A DNA stretch of 64,000 bases from Acaudatibacter sp963835495 (GTDB taxonomy: Bacteria > Pseudomonadota > Alphaproteobacteria > Caulobacterales > Caulobacteraceae): NCBI GenBank assembly GCA_963835495.1, contig CAWIFQ010000005.1, forward strand, positions 930,001 through 994,000, in the 5' to 3' direction. The translations under genes were made by a program, and so were the position numbers. Positions within the stretch are counted from its first letter, which is position 1. Each line of letters starts with the position of its first letter. Below the pieces are notes generated by a model, which did not search any database, was not told the origin of the DNA, and saw nothing but the letters and a program-made list of their open reading frames with translations. Shown in pieces: positions 20,299-29,395 of this stretch.

Positions 20299-21159
20299 TC
20301 AGGCGCGCGAGAGGCGGCGGCAGACGTCGTCGAGCTGTTCCAGGCTGGCATAGCGGATGCGGATCTCGCCCGCGCCGCCGGCGTCGCGGATCTCGACCGG
20401 CAACCCCAGCACCTCGGCCAGGTCGCTCTCCAGCGCCAGGGTGTCGGCGTCCTTGCCCCCGCGCCGGGGTGGGGTGGCCGGGTTCGCGGCGCCGCCCCGC
20501 GCCAGGGTCTCGGTCTGGCGCACGGAAAGACCGCGGCCGACGATCTCCTCGGCCAGGCGCTCGGCGTCGGCGATGCCGATCAGCGGGCGCACATGGCCTG
20601 GGGTCAGCTGGCCGTCACGCACCATCGCCTGCACCGACGCCGGCAGCTGCAGCAGCCGCAGGGCGTTGGCGACGTGCACGCGGCTCTTGCCGACGGTGTC
20701 GGCGACCTGGGCCTGGGTGCGGCCGAACTTGTCGATCAGGGTCCGATAGCCGTCCGCCTCCTCCATCGGCGAGAGGTCCGCGCGCTGGACGTTCTCGACG
20801 ATGGCGATCTCCAGCACCTCCTCGTCGGAGAGGCTGCGGACCAGGGCGGGGATGGTGCGGATGCCGGCACGTTGAGCGGCTCGCCAGCGACGCTCGCCGG
20901 CGACGATCTGGTACTCGCCGGCGAACACGGCGGGCCGCACCAGGATCGGCTGCAGCACGCCCTTCTCGCGGATCGACTGCGCCAGCTCTTCCAACTCGGC
21001 CTCGTCGAACAGCCGGCGCGGCTGGTCGGGGTTGGCCTTGATCACCTCGACCGGAATCTCGGTGACGCCCACCGCGCGGTGGCCGCCCTCCGCTGGCGCC
21101 TCCACCTCATCCAGCAGGGCCGAAAGCCCCCGCCCCAAACCCCGTCGGCCCTCGGCCAT
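20299..21159 (-). CDS. parB: Chromosome partitioning protein ParB
   Basis: A 286-residue CTP-dependent DNA clamp. The N-terminal ParA-contact peptide is GLGRGLSALL, the CTP-binding motifs are NPDQPRR and GERRWRAAQ (boxes with the arginine patch), and ENVQR follows. The helix-turn-helix that reads parS is GRTQAQVADTVGKSRVHVANALRLL, and the C-terminal dimer domain ends in LEQLDDVCRRLSRA. It is intact, unlike parA. It is the last gene of the mnmG-rsmG-parA-parB run, separated from parA by a palindromic repeat. Confidence 0.97.
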   Translation of the reverse strand: MAEGRRGLGRGLSALLDEVEAPAEGGHRAVGVTEIPVEVIKANPDQPRRLFDEAELEELAQSIREKGVLQPILVRPAVFAGEYQIVAGERRWRAAQRAGIRTIPALVRSLSDEEVLEIAIVENVQRADLSPMEEADGYRTLIDKFGRTQAQVADTVGKSRVHVANALRLLQLPASVQAMVRDGQLTPGHVRPLIGIADAERLAEEIVGRGLSVRQTETLARGGAANPATPPRRGGKDADTLALESDLAEVLGLPVEIRDAGGAGEIRIRYASLEQLDDVCRRLSRA

Positions 21160-21230
21160 GCGTCACGAACTCCGAAAATGAGTGTGGAAGGTCTAGCGCG
21201 AGTTGGAGAGAGAGGCCACGGGCTGTGATC

Positions 21231-21380
21231 CCTTCTCCCCTTGCGGGAGAAGGTGTCAGCGGAGCTGACGGATGAGGGGTCGACGGGCTGTCCGAGAGTG
21301 GATGTGGATCGAGACGGGATGGCCGAGGCAACCCCTCATCCGTCGCCTATGGCGACACCTTCTCCCGCAAGGGGAGAAGG
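21231..21380. repeat. 150-bp palindromic repeat between parA and parB, family D
   Basis: The arms CCTTCTCCCCTTGCGGGAGA and TCTCCCGCAAGGGGAGAAGG are perfect complements. Inner segments GGTGTCAGCGGAGCTGACGG and CCGTCGCCTATGGCGACACC also pair. The whole unit could fold as one long branched hairpin. It occupies the 225-base gap inside the parAB operon, so it sits in the transcribed intercistronic region. Confidence 0.8.
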
Positions 21381-21384
21381 AAAC

Positions 21385-22187
21385 CTACCCCGCCTTCAGT
21401 CGCTCGCGTTCGCGGCCGACCAGTTCGCGGGCGAGCTTGATGTAGGCCTGGGAGCCGGCGCACTTCAGGTCGTAGATCAGCGCCGGCTTGCCGAACGACG
21501 GCGCCTCCGAGACCCGCACGTTGCGCGGGATCACCGTCTCGTAGACCTTGGCGCCGAAGTGCTCGCGCACGTCGCTGGCGACCTGGCCGGAGAGGCTGTT
21601 GCGGCGGTCGTACATGGTCAGCACGACGCCCTGGATCTCCAGCGCCGGGTTCAGGCTGCCCCGCACCAGTTCGATCGTGCGCATCAGCTGGGTCAGGCCC
21701 TCCAGCGCGAAGAACTCGCACTGCAGCGGCACCAGCACCGCGTCGGCGGCGGTCATGGCGTTGACCGTCAGCAGCGAGCAGCGCCGGCGGGCAGTCGATC
21801 AGCACATAGTCGTAGCGCCTTCGTGGCGCGGATCGGGGCGAGGGCGTCGCGCAGGCGGTAGGAGCGGCGCGGCGTCTGGCCGAGCTCCACCTCGATGCCG
21901 GAGAGGTCCGGATCGGCCGGCAGCAGGTCGAGGCCGGGGAGGGCGGTCCGCACCGTCGCCTCGAGGATCGGCAGGCCGTCCATCAGAACGTCGTAGAGCG
22001 TCTTGCGGCGCATGGCGCGGGCGATGCCGAGGCCGGTGGAGGCGTTGCCCTGCGGGTCGGAATCGAGCAGCAGCACCCGCTCGCCGACGGCCGCCAGCGC
22101 GGTGCTGAGGTTGATCGCGGTGGTGGTCTTGCCGACCCCGCCCTTCTGGTTGGCGATGGCGAGGACGCGGGTGGCCTTAGCGGGCAC
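21385..22187 (-). CDS. parA: Chromosome partitioning ATPase ParA (frameshifted)
   Basis: Walker-type partition ATPase. The deviant Walker A KGGVGKTTT lies at about residues 15-23, then LLLDSDPQGNAS and the Walker B region VLIDCPP. Two single-base shifts occur close together: near 21815 (before YDYVLIDCPP) and near 21775 (before SLLTVNAMTAAD). Thereafter the frame is intact to the end (VPRN-type segment VIPRNVRVSEAPSFGKP). Length is two bases over a multiple of three. Corrected length is about 266 residues, normal for chromosomal ParA. Because parA is essential in Caulobacter, these are probably sequencing errors. Confidence 0.93.
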
Positions 22188-22830
22188 GGCTCAGGCCTTC
22201 CACTTTCAGGATGCGGCCCTCGGGGTCGCTGAGACTGGGAATGACGTTGCACGTGAAACGCCAGGCCGCGCGCGCCTCGGCGATCTCGGCCTCGGCGCCG
22301 CGGCCTTTCTGGAACAGGCCGATCGCGCCCTTGGCCAGATAGGGCTTGGCGAAGGCGAGCAGTCGGCCGAGCGGGGCGACGGCGCGGGCGGTGACGACGT
22401 CGGCCTTGAGCGAGAGATTCTCGGCGCGGTCGTTATGGACCTGGGCGGGCAGGACGAGCGCGTCGACGACCGTTTCCAGGAAGCGGCACTTCTTGGCGAC
22501 GCTCTCGACCAGATGGACCTGCGCCCCGGCTTCGCCCTTCAGCAGGATCGCCAGGACCAGGCCCGGGAAGCCGGCGCCGGCGCCGATGTCGGCCCAGACG
22601 CGGGCGGCCGGTGCGATGCGCAGCAACTGGGCGCTGTCGAAGGCGTGGCGCGGCCAGAACTCGGCGAGGCTGCCGGCGCTGACGAGGTTCATCCGCTCGT
22701 TCCAGTCGGCCAGCATCGCGCGCAGTTGCTCGAGGTCGGCCATCTGCGCGGGCGTCGCGCCGATCCGCGCCGCGAAGCTGGCCGCATCCACGACCTCGGT
22801 GGGGTCAAGCAGCGCGGGGGCGGCGGACAT
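22177..22830 (-). CDS. rsmG: 16S rRNA (guanine527-N7)-methyltransferase RsmG
   Basis: A 217-residue SAM-dependent methyltransferase. The core motif is WADIGAGAGFPGLVLAI, followed by HLVESVAKKCRFLETV, and the N-terminal NLVSAGSLAEFWPRH is characteristic. It overlaps mnmG by 26 bases and parA by 11 bases. A degenerate parS-like sequence lies within its 3' part. The gene is intact. Confidence 0.95.
   Translation of the reverse strand: MSAAPALLDPTEVVDAASFAARIGATPAQMADLEQLRAMLADWNERMNLVSAGSLAEFWPRHAFDSAQLLRIAPAARVWADIGAGAGFPGLVLAILLKGEAGAQVHLVESVAKKCRFLETVVDALVLPAQVHNDRAENLSLKADVVTARAVAPLGRLLAFAKPYLAKGAIGLFQKGRGAEAEIAEARAAWRFTCNVIPSLSDPEGRILKVEGLSRAR
22245..22260. other. Degenerate parS-like site inside rsmG
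   Basis: CGTTGCACGTGAAACG matches the 16-bp parS palindrome at 13 positions, with both outer bases and one inner base changed. It is in the coding region of rsmG, about 2.0 kb from parS 1 and 2.5 kb from parS 2. Weak additional ParB sites in this gene cluster are known in Caulobacter, so binding is plausible but unproven. Confidence 0.4.
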
Positions 22831-24663
22831 GGGCCAGCAGGGCGGTGAGCGCGCCGGGGGTGACGCCTTCGATGCGGGCGGCCTGGCCGAGCGTGGCCGG
22901 GCGCACGTCGGTGAGCTTCTCGCGCACCTCGTTGGAAAGCCCGCCGACCGCCGCGTAGTCGAGCTCGGCGGGGAGGGCGAGGGCTTCGTCGCGCCGGAAC
23001 GCTTCGACGTCGGCGTCCTGCCGGTCCAGGTAGCCGGCGTAGGCGGCGTCGATCTCGACCTGCTCGCGCACCTCCGGCGCCCAGTCGCCGATCTGCGGCC
23101 AGATGCGCGCCAGATCCTCGAAGCCGATCTCGCGATAGGCCAGCAGCTGCATCAGCGTGCGCCGCTGGCCGTCGGGGTTGACCTTGAAGCCGGCGCGCAC
23201 CGCCTCGGCGGGCGTCAGGCTAAGGCCCGTGCGCGGTCCGGCGCGCGGCGTCCAGCGCCAGCGCCTTGCGCTTCGAAGCGGCCGGCGCGCGCCGAGCCGA
23301 CACAGCCGAGGGCGACGCCCTTGGCGGTCAGGCGCTGGTCGGCGTTGTCGGCGCGCAGCCGCAGGCGGAACTCGGCCCGGCTGGTGAACATGCGATAGGG
23401 CTCGGTGACGCCGCGGGTGACCAGGTCGTCGATCATCACCCCGATGTAGGCCTCGTCGCGGCCGAAGCTGGCGGGCTCGGACCCGCCGGCGGCGCGGGCG
23501 GCGTTGAGCCCGGCGACCAGGCCCTGGGCGCCGGCCTCCTCGTAGCCGGTGGTGCCGTTGATCTGGCCGGCGAGGTAGAGACCGGGCAGGCGGCTGGTCT
23601 CCAGGGCGGCGGTCAGCTCGCGCGGATCCACGTAGTCGTATTCGATCGCGTAGCCGTAGCGCTTCACCGCCACCCGCTCGAGGCCGGGGATGGTGCGCAG
23701 GAACAGATCCTGGGTCGCGTCCGCGACCGAGGTCGAGATGCCGTTCGGGTAGACGGTGTCGTCGTCGATCCCCTCCGGCTCCAGGAAGATCTGGTGGCTG
23801 GTCCGGTCGGGGAAGCGGACCACCTTGTCCTCGATCGACGGGCAGTAGCGCGGGCCCCGCCCGCCGAGCCGCCCGCCATAGACCGCCGACTCCGACAGCC
23901 GGTCGGCGATGATGCGGTGGGTCTCGGCGGTCGTCTCCGTGACGCCGCACTCGATCTGCGGCGTCGCGATGGACGCGGTGAGGAAGGAGAACGGCGTCGG
24001 ATTCTCGTCGCCGGCCTGCATCTCCAGCCCGGCCCAGTCGATGGTGCGGCCGTCCAGCCTGGCCGGCGTGCCGGTCTTCAGCCGGCCCATGCGCAGGCCA
24101 AGGCCGTAGAGCCGGTCCGCCAGCCCGATCGCCGGCGCCTCGCCGATGCGGCCGGCGGGAATGCGCTCGTCGCCGCGGCAGATCACGCCTTTCAGGAAGG
24201 TGCCGGTGGTCAGCACGACCCGGCTCGCCGCGTATTCGGTTCCGCTCGCGCCGATCACGCCGGCGACGCGGCCGTCCTCGATCACCAGATCCTCGACCGC
24301 GTCGGCGCGGATCTCGAGGTTCGGATAGTTCAGCAGTTCGGCCTGCATCGCGGTGCGATAGCGGGCGCGGTCGATCTGGGCGCGAGGCCCTCGGACCGCC
24401 GGGCCCTTGGACCGGTTCAGCAGGCGGAACTGGATGCCGGCGACATCGGCGAGGCGGCCCATCAGGCCGTCGAGGGCGTCGATCTCCCGCACCAGGTGGC
24501 CCTTGCCGAGCCCGCCGATCGCCGGATTGCACGACATCTCGCCGATGGTCTCGATCCTGTGGGTGAGCAGCAGGGTGGCCGCGCCGACGCGCGCCGACGC
24601 CGCCGCGGCTTCACAGCCGGCGTGTCCGCCGCCGATCACGATCACATCCCACCGCTGGGTCAT
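22805..24663 (-). CDS. mnmG: tRNA uridine-5-carboxymethylaminomethyl modification enzyme MnmG (frameshifted)
   Basis: FAD-dependent partner of MnmE, modifying U34 of tRNAs. FAD site IGGGHAGCEAA is at the N-terminus, with SCNPAIGGLGKGHLVREIDALDG and GLVAGLNAA. The start was placed at ATG 24663 (MTQRWDVIVIG) because upstream residues are not conserved. Two shifts lie in the last third: near 23265 (before KALALDAARR) and near 23222 (before LSLTPAEAVRAGF). Length is two bases over a multiple of three. Corrected length is about 618 residues, normal. It overlaps rsmG by 26 bases. Confidence 0.94.
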
Positions 24664-24736
24664 GCTGCGCAGATAGCGAACTTGGACCGCGAAAGCGAGG
24701 CGGCCGGCGCACAAGCCGCAGGTTTACGCCGCGGAA

Positions 24737-24752
24737 TGTTTCACGTGAAACA
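24737..24752. other. parS: parS centromere site 2
   Basis: TGTTTCACGTGAAACA, identical to the site at 20264-20279. It lies in the 129-base gap between mnmE and mnmG, 9 kb from oriC. Two perfect sites bracket rsmG, mnmG and parAB. Confidence 0.95.
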
Positions 24753-24792
24753 TTCTGGCGCCCGCGTCCAAAAGCGGCTCGGACCCTAGACC

Positions 24793-26131
24793 TCACTTGC
24801 CGATGCAGAATGACCCGAACACCACGTCGAGCACGTCCTCGGCCCCGATGCGGCCGGTAATGCGCTCCATCGCCCGCGCCGCGAGGCGCAGGTCCTCGGC
24901 CGCCAGCTCGGGCGTCTCCAGCGCGGCGGCGTCGACCTGCCGCAGCCGCGCCAGGGCGTCGGCGAGCAGTTGCTGGTGCCGCGCCCGCGTCACCGCCGGG
25001 AAGTCGGCGCCGCTGAGGTCGGCGATCACCTGCGCCGAGAGCGCCGCCTTCAGCTCCGCCACCTCGCCGCCCGCCGCCACCACCTCGATCCGATCCATCC
25101 CCGGATGGGCCGCCGCGACGGCCGCGCGATCACCGCCCGCCGGCAGGTCGGCCTTGTTCAGCGCCAGCAGGTCACCCGGCCGGACCAGATCAGCCGCCTC
25201 GCGCCACGCCCCATTCGAAGCCGCGCCGTCGACGACCCAGATCCGCAGCGCGGCGCCCTCGGCCCAGGCCCTGGCGCGGCGCACGCCCTCGGTCTCGATC
25301 GCGTCGTCGGACGCGCGCAGACCGGCCATGTCGGCAAGGATCACCCTGTAGCCGTCCAGCACCATCGGCGCCTCGATCACGTCGCGCGTGGTCCCGGCGG
25401 TCGGGGTGACGATGGCGGCGTCCCGGCCGAGCAGGGCGTTGAAGAGGGCGCTCTTGCCGGCGTTCGGGCGCGCCGATCAGGGCGACGCGATAGCCCTCGC
25501 GCACCCGCTCGCCGCGCCCCGCATCGGCCAGCGCCGCCTCCAGGTCGGCCGTCAGCGAGGCCACCAGCGGCAGCGCCCGGCCGGCCACGTCGGCCGGCAC
25601 CTCCTCGTCGGGGAAATCCACCGCCGCCTCGACGTAGGCCAGGGCGTGGGTCAAAGTCGCGCGCCAGCCCTCGTAGCGACGGCCGAGCGCGCCGCCGAGC
25701 TGCGCCAGCGCCTGCCGCGCCTGGGCGTCGGTCTCGGCGTCGATCAGGTCGGCGACGCCCTCGGCCTGGTCGAGATCGAGCCGGCCCGCCTCGAACGCGC
25801 GGCGGGTGAACTCGCCCGGCTCGGCCAGGCGCAGGCCCCGCGCCACGAGGGCGGCGGTGAGCCTCGCCACCACGGCGAATCCGCCGTGAACCTGAAGCTC
25901 GACCACGTCCTCGCCGGTATAGCTGGCCGGCCCGGGCAACCAGAGCACCAGGGCTTCATCCAGGGTCTCGCCATCGGCCGCGCGCAGCCGGCGCATCGCC
26001 GCCCGCCGCGGCCTCGGCGCCCGCCCCGCCAAGGCCTGCAGCGCCGCGCCGGCCTGCGGCCCGGAAATCCGGATCACCGCGACCGCCGCCCGCCCCGGCG
26101 CGGTGGCCAGGGCGAAGATCGTGTCCCTCAT
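24793..26131 (-). CDS. mnmE: tRNA modification GTPase MnmE (frameshifted)
   Basis: GTPase that works with MnmG on tRNA wobble uridines. The N-terminal folate-binding domain begins MRDTIFALATAPGRAAVAVIR, the G domain has GAPNAGKS (after correction), TTRDVIEAP, DMAG and NKAD, and the C-terminus ends in FCIGK, the conserved cysteine motif. One shift near 25465 splits the P-loop (one extra C or G). Length is one base over a multiple of three. Corrected length is about 445 residues, normal. Its start overlaps the stop of the small upstream gene by four bases. Confidence 0.94.
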
Positions 26132-26376
26132 CGGGGCTTGGCGCCGCCCATTCCGCCGGACGCCGCGGTCATCAGCTTCATGAACTGGTCGGTGGCCTGG
26201 CCGCCAAAGGCGATCCAGCTCTTCATCAGCTCCTCGGGCGCGGCCATGGCGATGTTGGCGTCCACCCGCTTCTTCATCTCTTCGACCAGGTGGCTGTTGA
26301 GGGCGGTGACGTCCGGCAGTCCGAGAAAGGCGCGCGCCTCGGCGGGGGTGCAGTCGATCTCGACGTTCAACTTCAT
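26128..26376 (-). CDS. Small conserved alphaproteobacterial protein (DUF6489-like)
   Basis: An 82-residue protein beginning MKLNVEIDCTPAEARAFLGL with PDVTALN, followed by a helix rich in Met and Lys and a Gly/Met-rich tail. I recall this as DUF6489, a short family next to mnmE in alphaproteobacteria; the family name is from memory. Function is unknown. Its stop overlaps the mnmE start (ATGA), so the two are translationally coupled. Confidence 0.7.
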   Translation of the reverse strand: MKLNVEIDCTPAEARAFLGLPDVTALNSHLVEEMKKRVDANIAMAAPEELMKSWIAFGGQATDQFMKLMTAASGGMGGAKPR

Positions 26377-26500
26377 GCGACCGCTCCTTGACCGTGGCCT
26401 CGATGCCGTGCGACCGGCTGGCCGCCGCGCGGGCCAACAGCGGGCCCAGTCTGGCCGGCTACGCGGACCCGCACAAGACAGTCATGTTTGGGAGACGCCA

Positions 26501-27211
26501 ATGGGCGAAATGCAGACGATCCGTACGCCCGACGGCGAGTTCGGCGCCTACGTCGCCCGCCCGGGCGCCGCGAAAGCCCCCGCCATCGTCGTGATCCAGG
26601 AAATCTTCGGCGTGAACGCGGTGATGCGCGCGATCGCCGACGACTTCGCCGCCGAGGGCTATCTGGCGGTCTGTCCCGACCTGTTCTGGCGCATCGAGCC
26701 TGGGATCGACATCACCGACCACTCCGAGGCGGAGTGGAAGAAGGCGTTCGAGCTCTACAACGCGTTCGACGTCGACCTGGGGGTGAAGGACATCGCCGCG
26801 GCGATCGCCCACGCCCGGCAGGATCCGGTCTGCAGCGGCAAGGTCGGCTCGGTCGGCTTCTGCCTCGGCGGCCTGCTGGCGTTCCTGAGCGCGACCCGCA
26901 CCGACGTCGACGCGGCGGTCGGCTACTACGGCGTCGGCATCGAAAAGCACCTCGCCGAGGCCGACATGCTGAACGACCCGCTGCTGCTGCACATCGCCGA
27001 GGAAGACCAGTTCGTGCCGAAGGAGGCGCAGGCGCTGATCGTCGCCTCGCTGAAGAACCATCCGCAGGTGGAACTGTTCACCTACCCCGGCCGCGACCAC
27101 GCCTTCGCCCGCATGGGCGGCGAGCACTATGACGCCGCCGACGCGGCGCTGGCCAAGTCGCGCACGCTGGCGCTGTTCAAAAAGGCCCTCTTCGACAAGG
27201 TTCCGGGCTGA
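26501..27211 (+). CDS. Dienelactone hydrolase family protein
   Basis: A 236-residue alpha/beta hydrolase. The motif VGFCLGG (Cys nucleophile about 126), an Asp in EEDQFVP and a His in GRDHAFAR form the Cys-Asp-His triad of dienelactone hydrolases (carboxymethylenebutenolidase). ATG 26501 has GGAGA ten bases upstream; ATG 26513 is an alternative start. The stop overlaps the next start by one base (TGATG). Confidence 0.88.
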   Translation: MGEMQTIRTPDGEFGAYVARPGAAKAPAIVVIQEIFGVNAVMRAIADDFAAEGYLAVCPDLFWRIEPGIDITDHSEAEWKKAFELYNAFDVDLGVKDIAAAIAHARQDPVCSGKVGSVGFCLGGLLAFLSATRTDVDAAVGYYGVGIEKHLAEADMLNDPLLLHIAEEDQFVPKEAQALIVASLKNHPQVELFTYPGRDHAFARMGGEHYDAADAALAKSRTLALFKKALFDKVPG

Positions 27212-28179
27212 TGCTGGCGATCCAGGCCGTCCGCGCCGGCGGACCCGATGTGCTGGAGGCGGTCGACCTTCCACGCCCCGCGCCGGCGCCTGGCCAGGTG
27301 CTGGTCCGGCACGAGGCGATCGGACTGAACTTCATCGACACCTATCAGCGCAGCGGTCTCTATCCGATGCGCTACCCGGCGGTGCTGGGCCAGGAGGCGG
27401 CCGGCGTGGTCGAGGCGCTCGGCGACGGCGTCGCCGGGTTCAAGGTGGGCGACCGCGTCGCCTACAGCGGCCAGGGCGGGGCCTACGCCGAGTTCCAGGT
27501 CGTGCCGGCGGCGCGGCTGCTGCACCTGCCGGACGGCGTCAGCTTCGAGGTCGCCGCGGCGTCGATGCTCAAGGGCATGACCACCGAGTTCCTGGTGCGC
27601 CGCTGCCATCCGCTGAAGGCCGGCGAGACCATTCTGCTGCATGCGGCGGCCGGCGGCGTCGGCACCCTGCTGACGCAGTGGGCCAAGGCGATCGGGGCGA
27701 CGGTGATCGGCACGGTCGGTTCGGCCGAGAAGGCGGATCTGGCCAGGCGGCTCGGCTGCGATCACGTGATCCTCTATCGCGAGGAGGACGTGCCGGCCCG
27801 GGTGAAGGAGATCACCGGCGGCCTCGGCGTGCCGGTCGCCTACGACTCGGTCGGCAAGGACACCTTCGAGATGACGATGGGCAGCCTTGCGCGGCGCGGC
27901 CTGTTCGTCAGCTTCGGCAATGCGTCCGGCGCGGTTCCGGCGTTCGAGCCGCTGCGGCTGTCGCGGGCCGGCTCGCTCTTCTTCACCCGCCCGACCATGG
28001 GCGACTACACGGCCACCCGCGCCGAACTGGAGGAAAGCGCCGGCGCGCTGTTCGCCATGATCGCCTCGGGCAAGCTGAAGATCGAGATCGGCCAGCGCTT
28101 CAAGCTGGCCGACGCCCGCAAGGCGCACGAGGCGCTGGAAGGCCGCGCCACCATCGGCGCGACGGTGCTGACGCCCTAG
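27211..28179 (+). CDS. NADPH:quinone oxidoreductase, MDR/zeta-crystallin family
   Basis: A 322-residue medium-chain oxidoreductase without the zinc ligands of alcohol dehydrogenases. It shows GLNFIDTYQRSGLY, GQEAAGVVEALG, the nucleotide loop HAAAGGVGTLLTQWAK and YDSVGKDTF, matching QorA-type reductases that transfer two electrons from NADPH to quinones. It is coupled to the hydrolase gene upstream, suggesting a common detoxification role. Confidence 0.88.
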   Translation: MLAIQAVRAGGPDVLEAVDLPRPAPAPGQVLVRHEAIGLNFIDTYQRSGLYPMRYPAVLGQEAAGVVEALGDGVAGFKVGDRVAYSGQGGAYAEFQVVPAARLLHLPDGVSFEVAAASMLKGMTTEFLVRRCHPLKAGETILLHAAAGGVGTLLTQWAKAIGATVIGTVGSAEKADLARRLGCDHVILYREEDVPARVKEITGGLGVPVAYDSVGKDTFEMTMGSLARRGLFVSFGNASGAVPAFEPLRLSRAGSLFFTRPTMGDYTATRAELEESAGALFAMIASGKLKIEIGQRFKLADARKAHEALEGRATIGATVLTP

Positions 28180-28186
28180 GTCCGCG

Positions 28187-28396
28187 ATGCCGAGGCCCAA
28201 GCCGCCGGGAGACTTCGCCGACGTCGCCGCCCCCGCCCGGCGGGCGCTCGCCGCAGCCGGCATCGCCAGTCTCGAGGACCTGGCGCGCGCCAAGGCCGCC
28301 GATCTCGCCCAGCTGCATGGGATGGGCGCCAAGGGCCTGGACATACTGCGGCGCAAGCTATCCGTCCGTGGACTGACGTTCGCCGACGAGGCCTAG
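28187..28396 (+). CDS. Small helix-hairpin-helix protein
   Basis: A 69-residue protein. The central part AAGIASLEDLARAKAADLAQLHGMGAKG resembles the helix-hairpin-helix fold seen in the RNA polymerase alpha C-terminal domain and in short DNA-binding proteins of proteobacteria. It follows the quinone reductase by 7 bases and is probably cotranscribed. Specific role unknown. Confidence 0.65.
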   Translation: MPRPKPPGDFADVAAPARRALAAAGIASLEDLARAKAADLAQLHGMGAKGLDILRRKLSVRGLTFADEA

Positions 28397-28477
28397 CACG
28401 CTTGCGTCCGAGCCTGGCCGGACGATTTCATCTCGGCGCCGACAACTGTAGAGTGACGCAAGCTGCGGCGGGGGGGC

Positions 28478-29365
28478 TTGCGCGTGCATCGGTCGACAAC
28501 GACCCGGCGACGGACCCTGCTCGGCCTGACGGCCGCCGCAACCGGCTTGGCCGCGAAGGGTACGGCCACGGCCGCCGCCGGCTGGCCGCTGTGGGTGATC
28601 AGGTCGGGCGTCGGCGAGGTCTATCTGACCGGCGAGACACCCAGCGGCCACGCCGACTGGAGCGACGCGCGGATCGAGGCGATCGTGTCTGCCTGCGACG
28701 CGCTCTGGACCGAGGCGGGCACTGGGTCGCGGGCGCCGATCGGACCGCAGATCGTTCGCTATGGCTACGACGCCAAGACGCCGCTGATGGCCAAGCTCAG
28801 CGAAGACGACAAGGCGCGGCTCGCGAAGGCGGCGGCGCTGGCGCAAATCCCGGTCGCGCAGCTGGGATCGGTGCGTCCCTGGCTTGCCGCCTATGAACTG
28901 GAACACGCCTACGATCGCGTAATGGGGCGCACTGGCCTGAGCGCCAACCAGGTCCTGGCCGCCGACGCCAAGAAGGCCGGCGTTGCGATCCAGAGCGAAT
29001 TCCCGGCGCAGGACGACACCGTCGCCGCCTACGGCGCGCTTTCGGCGGACGCCGACCTTCAGTTCCTGCGCTTCACGCTCGACGAAATGCTGGCCGCCCC
29101 GGGCGAGGCCGACCGCGAAAACGCCGACTGGGCGCGCGGCGATCTCGGCGCGGCGACGACCACAGTAGATGTGGCCAGGCGGCGATACCCGGACCTCTAT
29201 CGCGCCTTCTTCATCGAGCGGAACGGGCGGTGGACGCCGCGGATCAAGCAGATGCTCGGGCAGAGCAAGCCCAGCCTGATCGTGGTCGGCAACTACCACC
29301 TCGTCGGCCCGGACGGCGTCCTCGCCCAACTGCGCCGGGCGGGACTGACGGCGAAGCGCGTTTAG
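28478..29365 (+). CDS. TraB/GumN family protein with twin-arginine signal
   Basis: About 295 residues. The N-terminus TTTRRRTLLGLTAAATGLAA looks like a Tat signal (or a Sec signal with a strong basic lead), so the protein is exported. The body starts WPLWVIRSGVGEVYLTGETP and ends with VVVGNYHLVGPDGVLAQL, matching the TraB/GumN (erythromycin esterase-like metalloprotein) family with its G(N)xH motif. The start is TTG 28478 or GTG 28484. It ends 30 bases before the convergent rho gene. Confidence 0.7.
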   Translation: MRVHRSTTTRRRTLLGLTAAATGLAAKGTATAAAGWPLWVIRSGVGEVYLTGETPSGHADWSDARIEAIVSACDALWTEAGTGSRAPIGPQIVRYGYDAKTPLMAKLSEDDKARLAKAAALAQIPVAQLGSVRPWLAAYELEHAYDRVMGRTGLSANQVLAADAKKAGVAIQSEFPAQDDTVAAYGALSADADLQFLRFTLDEMLAAPGEADRENADWARGDLGAATTTVDVARRRYPDLYRAFFIERNGRWTPRIKQMLGQSKPSLIVVGNYHLVGPDGVLAQLRRAGLTAKRV

Positions 29366-29395
29366 CGCCCCGGGGACGGGAGCGCCACGCGAGCC

